Below are positions 8,601 to 16,722 of a stretch of 64,000 nucleotides of DNA, piece after piece (the first letter of the stretch is position 1; each line of letters begins with the position of its first letter). The translations under genes were made by a program, and so were the position numbers. Origin of the DNA: Chryseobacterium sp. (GTDB lineage Bacteria; Bacteroidota; Bacteroidia; Flavobacteriales; Weeksellaceae); NCBI RefSeq assembly GCF_008014695.1, contig NZ_VOXE01000002.1, forward strand, positions 248,001-312,000. The letters are read 5' to 3'. The notes below the pieces were generated by a model that saw only the letters and a list, made by a program, of their open reading frames with translations, was not told the DNA's origin and ran no database searches.

Positions 8601-8673
8601 ATTCAGGTACAAGATTTCAGATCTCAGACCTTTTTTTGTAAGTCTGATGTCTGATGTCTGACTTCTGAATCTA
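8598..8673. repeat. Imperfect palindrome with tandem GTCTGAT units
   Basis: The yicC-gmk gap begins with TAGATTCAG (8598-8606) and ends with CTGAATCTA (8665-8673), a perfect 9-bp outer stem. The right arm contains three 7-base units GTCTGAT, GTCTGAT, GTCTGAC (8642-8662). The left arm carries the related complement TCAGATCTCAGAC (8617-8629). No T-run follows the outer stem, so it is not a standard terminator. It could be an mRNA hairpin or a dispersed extragenic repeat. Confidence 0.65.
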
Positions 8674-8680
8674 ATCTACT

Positions 8681-9244
8681 ATGCAAAAAGTCATTATATT
8701 TTCAGCACCTTCCGGAAGCGGAAAAACCACTTTGGTAAAGCACTGTCTGGAAGAATTTCCGGAACTGGCATTTTCCGTTTCATGTACAACCCGCAGTCCG
8801 CGCGGAAGCGAGAAGGACGGCATTGATTATCATTTTCTTTCCCCTGATGAATTCAGAAAGAAAATTTCTGAAAACGCTTTTGTGGAATTTGAAGAAGTAT
8901 ATGAAGATAAATACTACGGAACTTTAAAATCTGAAGTCGAGAGAATCTGGGACAGCGGAAAGGCGGTTATTTTTGATGTGGATGTAAAAGGCGGCATTTC
9001 TTTAAAAAAATATTTTGGTGATAAAGCCCTATCCATCTTCATTATGCCGCCTTCGATTGAAGAACTGGAGCGCAGACTGGTTTCCCGGGCTACCGACGAT
9101 GCCGAAACCATCAGCACAAGAGTTGAAAAAGCAGGCGATGAAATGACTTTCAAAGACCAGTTTGATGAAATTGTCGTGAACAATGATCTGGATGAAGCAA
9201 AAAGTGCGGTTGAAAATATCCTGAAAAACTTTCTTAAGTCATGA
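8681..9244 (+). CDS. gmk: Guanylate kinase
   Basis: Guanylate kinase phosphorylates GMP to GDP with ATP in the cytoplasm. The protein has 187 residues, the usual length. The P-loop SAPSGSGKTT is at residues 8-17. The GMP-binding stretch SCTTRSPRGSEKDGIDYHF follows. DVDVKGG and the lid RATDD complete the family features. It overlaps the next gene by four bases (ATGA), which suggests translational coupling with the dehydrogenase downstream. Confidence 0.97.
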   Translation: MQKVIIFSAPSGSGKTTLVKHCLEEFPELAFSVSCTTRSPRGSEKDGIDYHFLSPDEFRKKISENAFVEFEEVYEDKYYGTLKSEVERIWDSGKAVIFDVDVKGGISLKKYFGDKALSIFIMPPSIEELERRLVSRATDDAETISTRVEKAGDEMTFKDQFDEIVVNNDLDEAKSAVENILKNFLKS

Positions 9245-9966
9245 AAATTGCCATCATCGGCTGCGGTTGGGTGGGTAAAAGGTTGGCCAGATATTTAACC
9301 GACAGAAATCATCACGTTATTGCGACCACCACTTCCCCTGAAAAAATGGCTGATCTTGAAGCCGTTGCTGCTGAAGTTCACTTGCTTGATTTCAGTAAAG
9401 ATGATGGTTTTGAATTCCTTAATTCCGCAGATGCAGCGATTTTCAGCATGCCGATTTCGCGCAATACATGGCTCAAAGGTTTTGAAAAAATGAAAAATAT
9501 TTTTCCGAAAACGATCCTTTTCAGTTCAACCGGAATTTATCCGCAGGAAAACAAAACTTTTACCGAAAATGAAACCGAAAATTTAAGAGCAGACATTCTT
9601 TCTGCGGAAAATTCAGTCAGAAAGAAATATCCGCAAACCAATATTCTGCGTTTTGGCGGTTTAATGGGCGATGAAAGAACCGTGCAGAATTTCTTTAAAA
9701 ACCGGATCCCGGAACATCCGGGAAAACCGGTGAATTATATTCACTACGATGATATTTTAAAGATCGTTGAGGAGATTTTGAACTCCGATAAAAAATCCGT
9801 AATTTACAATATCGTTGCGCCGGAACATCCCGCGATTGGTGAAATTCTGCATTTAGAAAGCAACAAGGAAGATTCAGAAAACTTCGGACAGCGCATTATT
9901 TCGTCAACGCGATTCATTACAGATTTTAATTATAAATTTATACATCCAAATCCTAAATATTTTTAA
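9241..9966 (+). CDS. NAD(P)-binding Rossmann-fold protein (YeeZ/SDR-like)
   Basis: Predicted nucleoside-sugar-epimerase-like dehydrogenase of 241 residues. The dinucleotide-binding loop GCGWVGKRL is at residues 7-15. SSTGIYP (about 97-103) gives the serine and tyrosine expected in extended SDR proteins, although the usual YxxxK is not obvious. The substrate is unknown. The start overlaps gmk by four bases and nadA follows four bases after its stop, so the three are co-transcribed. No direct link to NAD synthesis can be concluded from position alone. Confidence 0.8.
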   Translation: MKIAIIGCGWVGKRLARYLTDRNHHVIATTTSPEKMADLEAVAAEVHLLDFSKDDGFEFLNSADAAIFSMPISRNTWLKGFEKMKNIFPKTILFSSTGIYPQENKTFTENETENLRADILSAENSVRKKYPQTNILRFGGLMGDERTVQNFFKNRIPEHPGKPVNYIHYDDILKIVEEILNSDKKSVIYNIVAPEHPAIGEILHLESNKEDSENFGQRIISSTRFITDFNYKFIHPNPKYF

Positions 9967-9969
9967 CAG

Positions 9970-10989
9970 ATGAGCACAGAAAATTTAGATAAAGCCATAT
10001 CAAATCTGCCGATCAGGGGATTTTTAAATATAGACCATCTCAACATTCCGCAGGGAGACGATTTGGTGAAAGCCATTCTGGACCTGAAAAAAGAAAAAAA
10101 TGCGGTGATTCTGGCGCATTATTATCAGTCTCCTGCGATCCAGGATATTGCAGATTTTCTTGGCGACTCACTTCAGTTGGCGAGACAGGCCAAAGATACC
10201 GATGCCGATATGATTGCCTTTTGCGGCGTTCATTTCATGGCGGAAGCAGCAAAAATCCTCAATCCGACGAAAAAAGTCGTGCTTCCGGACACTCAGGCCG
10301 GATGTTCACTTGCCGATGGCTGCAGCGGAGAGGGTTTAAGAAAAATGCGCGAACAGTATCCGAATGCGTTAATCGCGACGTACATCAACTGTAACGCTGA
10401 AACCAAAGCGGAATCTGATATTATCGTGACGAGTTCCAACGCCGAAACAATTATTAAAAGTTTGCCGGAAGACCGTCCGATTATTTTCGCGCCCGACAAG
10501 AACTTAGGCCGGTACCTGGCAAAAAAAACCGGACGCGACATGATCCTGTGGGACGGAAGCTGCATTGTTCACGAAGCTTTTTCCATGGAAAGAATTGCCA
10601 CGCAACTTGCGGAAAATCCGGATGCGAAGCTTATTGCCCATCCGGAGAGCGAATCTGCTGTGCTTGATTTGGCGCATTTTATCGGTTCCACTTCTGCTTT
10701 GCTGAATTATGTGGAAAAAGACGATTGCCAGAAATTTATTGTCGCTACCGAGGAAGGAATTCTGCACGAAATGAGAAAGCGCGCGCCGCATAAGGAACTG
10801 ATTCCTGCCCTGGTTTTTGATAAAAGCTGCAACTGTTCCGAATGTTTTTACATGAAAAGAAACACAATGGAGAAACTCTATTTATGCATGAAATACGAAC
10901 TTCCGGAAATTTTAATTGAAGAAGAACTCCGTTTGCGGGCTTTGAAACCGATTGAAGCGATGCTGGAAATGAGTAAGACGATAAAATAA
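9970..10989 (+). CDS. nadA: Quinolinate synthase
   Basis: NadA condenses iminoaspartate with dihydroxyacetone phosphate to quinolinate in de novo NAD synthesis and needs a [4Fe-4S] cluster. The 339 residues contain AHYYQ near the start (about residue 49). Cluster ligands are expected in AGCSLADGC, SCIVHE and CNCSECFYMKRN, by comparison with characterised NadA proteins. The other de novo genes, nadB and nadC, are not in this window. It sits in the rightward run after the Rossmann-fold protein and before folB. Confidence 0.96.
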   Translation: MSTENLDKAISNLPIRGFLNIDHLNIPQGDDLVKAILDLKKEKNAVILAHYYQSPAIQDIADFLGDSLQLARQAKDTDADMIAFCGVHFMAEAAKILNPTKKVVLPDTQAGCSLADGCSGEGLRKMREQYPNALIATYINCNAETKAESDIIVTSSNAETIIKSLPEDRPIIFAPDKNLGRYLAKKTGRDMILWDGSCIVHEAFSMERIATQLAENPDAKLIAHPESESAVLDLAHFIGSTSALLNYVEKDDCQKFIVATEEGILHEMRKRAPHKELIPALVFDKSCNCSECFYMKRNTMEKLYLCMKYELPEILIEEELRLRALKPIEAMLEMSKTIK

Positions 10990-11036
10990 TTATTCACGGA
11001 GACTTTAACAAAGTTTCTATCTGACAGACTTTAATT

Positions 11037-11405
11037 ATGATCTCCAAAATCCTCCTCGAAAACGTTAAAATATACGCCTATCACGGCGTGCTTCCGGAAG
11101 AAGAAATAATTGGGACGTATTATCTGCTCAATGTGGATATCCATGCTGATTTGTGGAAAGCATCCGAGAGCGATGATTTGAAGGATACCATCAATTACGC
11201 GGAAATCAACGGAATTATTCACGAAGAAATGAAAATTCCTTCCCAGCTTTTGGAGCATGTCATCGGCAGGATTTTCAAAAAGCTTGAAAATGCATTTCCT
11301 CAGATTTCGTTTATAAAAATCAGACTAACCAAAACAAATCCACCCATGAAAGGCGAAATGCTTGGAGTGAGCGTGGAAATGGAGAAACATATACCATCTA
11401 ATTAA
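11037..11405 (+). CDS. folB: Dihydroneopterin aldolase
   Basis: FolB converts 7,8-dihydroneopterin to 6-hydroxymethyl-dihydropterin and glycolaldehyde in folate synthesis. The 122 residues match the family length. ILLENVKIYAYHGVLPEE carries the usual AxHG-type N-terminus. DTINYAEI and the KTNPPM motif near the C-terminus are also typical. The next enzyme in the pathway, FolK, is encoded elsewhere in this window (24060-24473). It lies nine bases ahead of the gamma carbonic anhydrase gene. Confidence 0.95.
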   Translation: MISKILLENVKIYAYHGVLPEEEIIGTYYLLNVDIHADLWKASESDDLKDTINYAEINGIIHEEMKIPSQLLEHVIGRIFKKLENAFPQISFIKIRLTKTNPPMKGEMLGVSVEMEKHIPSN

Positions 11406-11414
11406 ACCAATATT

Positions 11415-11927
11415 ATGGCTTTAATCAAAGAACTTTTAGGAAAAACCCCAGAGATCGGAGCAAATACTTTTTTGGCGGAAACGGCAACGGTAATCGGCGA
11501 TGTAACGATGGGGAAGGACTGCAGCATCTGGTACAACGCCGTTATCCGCGGAGATGTGCATTATATTAAAATGGGTGACAAAGTGAATGTTCAGGACAAC
11601 GCAATGCTGCACTGCACTTTTGAAAAATTTCCGCTCAATATCGGAAGTAATGTTTCCATAGGCCACAACGCGATTGTTCATGGCTGCACGATTAAGGACA
11701 ATGTGCTGATCGGGATGGGTGCCATTGTGATGGACGACTGTCTGGTCGAAAGCAACTCGATTGTCGGGGCAGGTTCTGTGGTAACACAGGGAACGCATAT
11801 CAAATCCGGGGAAGTGTGGGGCGGAATTCCGGCTCGGAAAATCAAAGATATTTCTTCGGAACTGCTGGAAGGCGAAGTCAACCGTATCGCGAACAATTAT
11901 GTGAAATATTCGGGGTGGTATAAATAG
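11415..11927 (+). CDS. Gamma-class carbonic anhydrase family protein
   Basis: Left-handed beta-helix protein of 170 residues built from hexapeptide repeats (for example IGDVTMG, VNVQDN, NVLIGMGAIV). Zinc-ligand histidines are expected in MLHCTF and IGHNAIVHG, the pattern of gamma carbonic anhydrases such as YrdA/PaaY. Many members have weak or no measured CO2 hydration activity, so a metal-dependent housekeeping role is as far as the sequence goes. It probably shares a transcript with folB. Confidence 0.92.
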   Translation: MALIKELLGKTPEIGANTFLAETATVIGDVTMGKDCSIWYNAVIRGDVHYIKMGDKVNVQDNAMLHCTFEKFPLNIGSNVSIGHNAIVHGCTIKDNVLIGMGAIVMDDCLVESNSIVGAGSVVTQGTHIKSGEVWGGIPARKIKDISSELLEGEVNRIANNYVKYSGWYK

Positions 11928-11986
11928 TGCAATTTCCCAGCGATGGAAAATGATCAAGTATCGAAGTTAACAGTTCAAGATAATTG

Positions 11987-12559
11987 ATGAGGAAAATTAT
12001 TTTAGTGCTTCTGTTTTTTGGAAATTTTATTTTCGGGCAGAACAAGTATGTAGATAAAAAAATTGGTCTGTCAAATCAAATTCAACCATTTGAATTACGC
12101 ATTTATGTGTCCCAAGATGCACACATGACAAGAAAAGTTTTTGTGTTAAAAAAAACCGCGGACAGTTGGGCTGCAAATCTATATACAATTGGAATAAATG
12201 GTACTAAGAAAGATGATTTTAAAGTTGAACAAGGAAAGGCACTTTGGAAGGCTATAATTAACACAAAGATCAGTAAAATGGCAAGCATTGATAGTCTTTT
12301 ATATAAAGAAGAGGAAGATGTGATTTATCAAGATGATACTGATCCGAACAATATGAAATATAAAAAAGACTTTTTCTCGATGATGCTCCATCCCTCTTAT
12401 TATTCTGTTTTTATAAATGATGGAGAAAAAATACATGAAGTATTTATGACAAATCCACAATACAGGTTTTACAAGTTTTCTGATATTGATGAATATCAAT
12501 ATTTTTATAAATTTCTTTTATTGCTTGAAAATAATTTTAATATTCGGTTAGAAATATAA
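11987..12559 (+). CDS. Secreted protein of unknown function
   Basis: I do not recognise this 190-residue protein. The ATG at 11987 is preferred over a TTG three bases earlier. The N-terminus MRKIILVLLFFGNFIFGQ is a signal peptide, so the product is exported. The rest is rich in Lys, Asp, Tyr and Phe and has no clear motif; a stretch with MMLHPSYYSVFINDGEK and a C-terminal YQYFYKFLLLLENNFNI helix stand out. The DNA is visibly more AT-rich than its neighbours, which suggests later acquisition. Its stop overlaps the next ATG by one base. Confidence 0.7.
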   Translation: MRKIILVLLFFGNFIFGQNKYVDKKIGLSNQIQPFELRIYVSQDAHMTRKVFVLKKTADSWAANLYTIGINGTKKDDFKVEQGKALWKAIINTKISKMASIDSLLYKEEEDVIYQDDTDPNNMKYKKDFFSMMLHPSYYSVFINDGEKIHEVFMTNPQYRFYKFSDIDEYQYFYKFLLLLENNFNIRLEI

Positions 12560-13110
12560 TGCAGAACTTTGAGCTCAAAACTTCTCGCCTAATCCTTAGT
12601 CGACCAACCAAAAACGACTTGGATGATTTTGTCCTCCACATGAATTCCTGCGAAGATTTTTCGAAGAATCTTTTCAATATTCCTTTTCCGTACACGCGTC
12701 AAGATGCTGAAAACTGGTTTCAGAAATGCGATGACGGAATCGAATCCGGAGAATCTTACCGCTTTGCCATCCGTGAAAAGGAAATCGGGAAACTCATCGG
12801 TGTAATTGGCCTTCATTTAACGAAAGAACACCGCAAAGCGGAACTTGGCTATTGGCTCGGCAAAGATTTCTGGGGAAAAGGCTACCTTACCGAAGCTTTA
12901 AAGGCTGTCTTCGAATTTGGATTTAATGATTTGCAGCTGAACAAGATTTACGCGACGCATTTCATTCATAATCCGGCGTCCGGAAGGGTCATGCAGAAAG
13001 CCGGAATGGAATTTGAAGGTCTGTTGAAACAGGAATATTTCCATCAGGGAAAATTTCTGGATGTGAACCGATATGCCATTTTAAAAAAAGATTTTGAATC
13101 AATTTCATGA
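12559..13110 (+). CDS. GNAT-family N-acetyltransferase (RimJ/RimL-like)
   Basis: Acetyltransferase of 183 residues that should transfer acetyl from acetyl-CoA to an amine. The opening FELKTSRLILSRPTKNDL and the segment ELGYWLGKDFWGKGYLTEAL (about 95-114) are typical of the RimJ/RimL group, with the acetyl-CoA binding turn in WGKGY. NPASGRVMQKAGMEFEG is the usual late motif. The substrate is unknown; ribosomal protein tails, small amines and antibiotics are all modified by relatives. It overlaps the BrkB gene by four bases. Confidence 0.9.
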   Translation: MQNFELKTSRLILSRPTKNDLDDFVLHMNSCEDFSKNLFNIPFPYTRQDAENWFQKCDDGIESGESYRFAIREKEIGKLIGVIGLHLTKEHRKAELGYWLGKDFWGKGYLTEALKAVFEFGFNDLQLNKIYATHFIHNPASGRVMQKAGMEFEGLLKQEYFHQGKFLDVNRYAILKKDFESIS

Positions 13111-14042
13111 AATATATAAAATTTACCTGGGAACTTCTGAAGGAAACTTTCCAGGAATGGAACAATTCCCATGCGTCTAAAGATTCCGCGAGTATGGCTT
13201 ATTATGCCATATTTTCGCTGCCTGGACTTTTGATTATTGTAATTTGGTGCGCCGGAATTTTCTTCGGTGATGAAGCGGTAAAGGGCCAAATCAGTGAACA
13301 GGCAGGTGGAATAGCCGGAAAAGAAATTGCCGAGAGCCTCCAGACAATGGTCATGAGTGCTGTTTGGGACCATCAGAATATCTGGATGAAAGTTTTCGGG
13401 ATTTTGACCCTTATTTTTGGTGCAACCACTTTGTTTTTTCAAATGCAGCAAAGCCTGAATTCGCTTTGGGATGTGGAAGCAGCTCCGAAAAAAGCGATTC
13501 AGAAATACATTTTAGACCGCGCGAATTCCCTTGGAATGATTCTCATTATTGCATTTCTGCTTCTGATCAGTTTGGTTCTGTCATCGATTCTCGGTTTGGC
13601 GAATCAATGGATTACCGCTCATTTCGGGCTGGAGACTTTGCTGCTCGCGCAGGTTCTCAATTTTGTCCTGAGTTTTGTGGTGGTGGTCGTTCTGTTTGCT
13701 TTTATGTTCAAAGTCCTGCCCGATGTGGAGATTTCCTGGAAATCGGTTTGGATGGGAGCCTTGGTTACGGCGCTGTTGTTCAATATAGGAAAGACCTTAC
13801 TGGGCTATTATTTTGAAATTTCAAAACCTACTTCCATTTTTGGGGCGGCAGGAACCGTTATTTTACTCATGATGTGGGTAAATTATTCCTGCCAACTCGT
13901 ATTTTTCGGAGCCGAATTTACAAAAGTCTATACGCTGAAGATGGGGTATCTGATCAAACCTTCGAGACATGCAAAATGGAGTCCTTCAAAGCTGCTGAAA
14001 GATGCACTCCATAAAACCGACAGCGATCAGAGTGTTGGATAA
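13107..14042 (+). CDS. YihY/BrkB-family inner-membrane protein
   Basis: Polytopic membrane protein of 311 residues. The family hallmark ASMAYYAIFSLPGLLI is near residue 28 and starts the first of about six transmembrane segments. The GAAGTVILLMMWVNYSCQLVFFGAEFT stretch (in overlapping parts) forms the last helices. A basic cytoplasmic tail follows. YihY/BrkB proteins have no settled function; they were once assigned as RNase BN in error. The gene is translationally coupled to the GNAT gene and ends the rightward run. Confidence 0.9.
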   Translation: MKYIKFTWELLKETFQEWNNSHASKDSASMAYYAIFSLPGLLIIVIWCAGIFFGDEAVKGQISEQAGGIAGKEIAESLQTMVMSAVWDHQNIWMKVFGILTLIFGATTLFFQMQQSLNSLWDVEAAPKKAIQKYILDRANSLGMILIIAFLLLISLVLSSILGLANQWITAHFGLETLLLAQVLNFVLSFVVVVVLFAFMFKVLPDVEISWKSVWMGALVTALLFNIGKTLLGYYFEISKPTSIFGAAGTVILLMMWVNYSCQLVFFGAEFTKVYTLKMGYLIKPSRHAKWSPSKLLKDALHKTDSDQSVG

Positions 14043-14495
14043 TTAATGAACTTCTGAAACTGCTGAATTTGCAGCCGCCAAAACCGCTTTTCCGTTTTCG
14101 CAGTTAATTCCGGAAGGCGATGCTACCAACGCACAGTCCGACATCAGCCCGCGTTTTTTGTTATAAGCGGAATTGGCTTCTGTATAAGCCTTGATTTTCG
14201 GTAAGATCTTTTCTTCAATTTTAACGGGATACGCAATATAGGCAGTTGGCCCGCCGCAAGGTTTTGAACCTATCGGAGAAAGCCGCCAGTCTGAAGTATC
14301 ACTGCATGTTTCAGCATTGATCATGGATTCGATTTCTGCCCGCATTGCCAGCATGTTTTTCTGATCTTCTTCGTAGGTTCTTTCAGGCTTTAAAGAAATG
14401 TCTTTTGGCAGATTGTCCGGATTTTCAACCGCTTTCTTCGCAGTACAGGATGAAAATGAGATTGCAGCGAGCGCCGCTATAATAAGATATTTCAT
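14043..14495 (-). CDS. Small lipoprotein of unknown function
   Basis: Predicted lipoprotein of 150 residues. The ATG at 14495 is chosen because it opens the signal peptide MKYLIIAALAAISFSSC, whose lipobox SFSSC places the lipid-bearing cysteine at residue 17. The mature part is soluble. It has a conserved-looking cysteine set (ETCSDTSDWRLSPIGSKPCG, MSDCALVASPSGINC) that may form disulfides. This pattern recurs in small Bacteroidota lipoproteins of unknown role. Its stop directly follows the convergent BrkB stop. TATTTTTG lies 22 bases upstream of its start (14517-14524, minus). Confidence 0.75.
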   Translation of the reverse strand: MKYLIIAALAAISFSSCTAKKAVENPDNLPKDISLKPERTYEEDQKNMLAMRAEIESMINAETCSDTSDWRLSPIGSKPCGGPTAYIAYPVKIEEKILPKIKAYTEANSAYNKKRGLMSDCALVASPSGINCENGKAVLAAANSAVSEVH

Positions 14496-14586
14496 TTTTA
14501 TTTTTTTTATTGAGTACAAAAATACTTTCTTTTTTCTTAAGTCGAACGGAGTATTCAGAAACGCCTCCTTTTTGGCCCTTTTTTAT

Positions 14587-14594
14587 TAAATTTG
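14587..14594 (+). promoter_or_regulatory. Putative -7 promoter box of the PIF1-like helicase
   Basis: TAAATTTG matches TAnnTTTG and ends four bases before the ATG at 14599. TTTG at 14571-14574 is closer than the ideal upstream spacing. A transcript from here would be leaderless or nearly so. Confidence 0.4.
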
Positions 14595-14598
14595 AACA

Positions 14599-16722
14599 AT
14601 GAATGATGACCTCTTTAATCTTGCGGAGCATACGAACAGAAGTATTTTTCTCACTGGAAAAGCCGGAACGGGAAAAACCACTTTCCTCAATGATTTTGTG
14701 AGGAAAACCCGCAAGAAACATATTGTAGTTGCCCCCACCGGAATTGCTGCCATCAATGCAGGAGGAGTGACGATTCATTCCATGTTTGGCTTGCCCCTGC
14801 GAACTTTTGTTCCGACCACCGAAAGAATTAACGGAGATTTGGCCAACAATATTGCCGATCTCATGCAACATTTCAAATACCGGAAAGACAAACTGAAACT
14901 GCTCCGGGAAATTGAAATCATCATCATCGATGAAGTTTCAATGCTTCGCGCTGATGTTTTGGATATGATGGATTTCTCGCTGCGTCATGTCCGCAGAAAT
15001 CAGCAGCGTTTTGGAGGCGTGCAGATGCTTTTTATCGGAGATTTGTACCAGCTTCCGCCGGTAGTAAGAGATGAGCATGTTTTAGGACAGTATTACCGGT
15101 CACCATTTTTTTTCGACAGCCATGCGCTGAAGGAATTGTCATTAATTACCCTCGAATTAACTACAGTTTACCGCCAGACCGATGAGAAATTCCTGGAAAT
15201 CCTGAATGAAATCCGGAACGGAGAAATTGGAGATATCGATTTTGAAACGTTGAATAAAAGATATATTCCGGAATTCGAGCCCAAGGATGAGCCTTATGTT
15301 TATCTGACTTCCCATAACCGCATGGCAGATGAGATCAACCGCAAGAAACTGGCTGAACTTCCGGGGAAATCGTATTTATACAAAGCGGAAATCGACGGAA
15401 ATTTCAATGAGAACCAGTTTCCTAATGATGAGATTCTGGAACTCAAACCCGGCGCCCAAATTATGTTTATCCGGAACGATGCCACTGGTGAAAAGAAATA
15501 TTTCAATGGAAAACTGGCCGAAGTTGTGGATGTTGATGAAAAAGAGATTACTGTAATCATTGATGGGCAGGAAGATATTTATAAACTGAAAAAGGAAATC
15601 TGGGAACAGAAACGCTATTCACTTTCCGCCGATAAAAGCATTCAGGAAGAGGTCCTGGGAAGTTTCAATCAGTATCCGATCCGTTTGGCTTGGGCGGTCA
15701 CCATTCATAAATCTCAGGGTCTGACTTTTGACCGTCTGATCATTGATGCCGGAAAATCTTTTGCTTCAGGACAGGTGTATGTCGCGCTTTCCAGATGCAG
15801 AACGCTTGAAGGGATTGTTTTAAAGTCGAAAATCACGCCCGAAGTTATTTTTGCGGATAAAAGAGTCTCGAAATTTCAGGATGAAACACATGCAAATGAC
15901 CGGGTAGAGGAAATTCTGAACGCTGAAAAGTACGATTACAGCATAAAAAAAATAATTGACCGGCTTGACTGTCATTGGTTTAAGCCTTCACTGGAATCTT
16001 GGCAACATTCCGCGCAGCACAGCAAAGCGCTTGATACGGACAAAGTGAAGTTTCTTTATGAAACCATAAAGCCCGAAACCGAAAAATTCATTGCCATTTT
16101 CGAAAAATTCAAAAAAATTATCGTTCAGAAAACGCAGAAATTTGTCGGCGGAACGGAGGAATGGAATGAAGTGGAAACCAAAGCCAAAGGCGCGGTGAAT
16201 TTCTTTTTTATAAATGTTAATGCAAAGGTTTTTGCTCCCCTGAAAGAATTTTATGCAGAAAGCAAAGGCGTGAAAGGACTGAAACAGTATAATGAAGACT
16301 TCCGGGTTTTTCTGGATGATCTGGAAGATTATCTGAACGATCTGAAAACACTTCATTTACTCGAAACAAAACTTTTTGATACAGAAAACGAAGTGAGTGT
16401 CACCACGAAAATCGCAAAAATCCCTTCGCATATTCTCACTTATCAGCTTTTTGAAAACGGCAAAACCATTCCCGAAATTGCAAAGGAACGCGGTCTTGTT
16501 ACCGAAACGATTTTCGGACATCTGGCAAAATTTGCGGAGCAGGGTTTGCTGGATTTGTCCCGGATTTTTGCGAAGGAAAAAATAAAAATATTTGAAAAGG
16601 AATTTAAAAAAAATTCCCACGAAAGCTTGGGCGAGTGGAAGAAAGTGCTGCCCAGTGAATTTGAATTTAATGAAATTCGAATTCTGCTTAACCATTATAA
16701 TCACCAGAAAGAAAAAAAATGA
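14599..16722 (+). CDS. PIF1/RecD2-like helicase with C-terminal helix-turn-helix
   Basis: Superfamily 1B DNA helicase of 707 residues. Motif I (GKAGTGKTTF) is at about 20-29, APTGIAAINAGGVTIHSMF at about 48-66, Walker B IIIDEVSML at about 112-120, and FIGDLYQLPPV follows. TIHKSQGLTFDRLIID with YVALSRC gives the C-terminal RecA-like motifs. After about residue 430 comes a less conserved linker. Residues about 607-655 look like a winged helix-turn-helix (GKTIPEIAKERGLVTETIFG), as in RecQ C-terminal modules. The role is probably in replication fork or G-quadruplex processing. It overlaps the next gene by four bases. Confidence 0.88.
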   Translation: MNDDLFNLAEHTNRSIFLTGKAGTGKTTFLNDFVRKTRKKHIVVAPTGIAAINAGGVTIHSMFGLPLRTFVPTTERINGDLANNIADLMQHFKYRKDKLKLLREIEIIIIDEVSMLRADVLDMMDFSLRHVRRNQQRFGGVQMLFIGDLYQLPPVVRDEHVLGQYYRSPFFFDSHALKELSLITLELTTVYRQTDEKFLEILNEIRNGEIGDIDFETLNKRYIPEFEPKDEPYVYLTSHNRMADEINRKKLAELPGKSYLYKAEIDGNFNENQFPNDEILELKPGAQIMFIRNDATGEKKYFNGKLAEVVDVDEKEITVIIDGQEDIYKLKKEIWEQKRYSLSADKSIQEEVLGSFNQYPIRLAWAVTIHKSQGLTFDRLIIDAGKSFASGQVYVALSRCRTLEGIVLKSKITPEVIFADKRVSKFQDETHANDRVEEILNAEKYDYSIKKIIDRLDCHWFKPSLESWQHSAQHSKALDTDKVKFLYETIKPETEKFIAIFEKFKKIIVQKTQKFVGGTEEWNEVETKAKGAVNFFFINVNAKVFAPLKEFYAESKGVKGLKQYNEDFRVFLDDLEDYLNDLKTLHLLETKLFDTENEVSVTTKIAKIPSHILTYQLFENGKTIPEIAKERGLVTETIFGHLAKFAEQGLLDLSRIFAKEKIKIFEKEFKKNSHESLGEWKKVLPSEFEFNEIRILLNHYNHQKEKK

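Noticed and set aside
11436-11957. 173-residue open frame antisense to the gamma carbonic anhydrase
   Set aside because: The plus-strand frame encodes a clear hexapeptide-repeat protein; the antisense frame is the shadow of those repeats.
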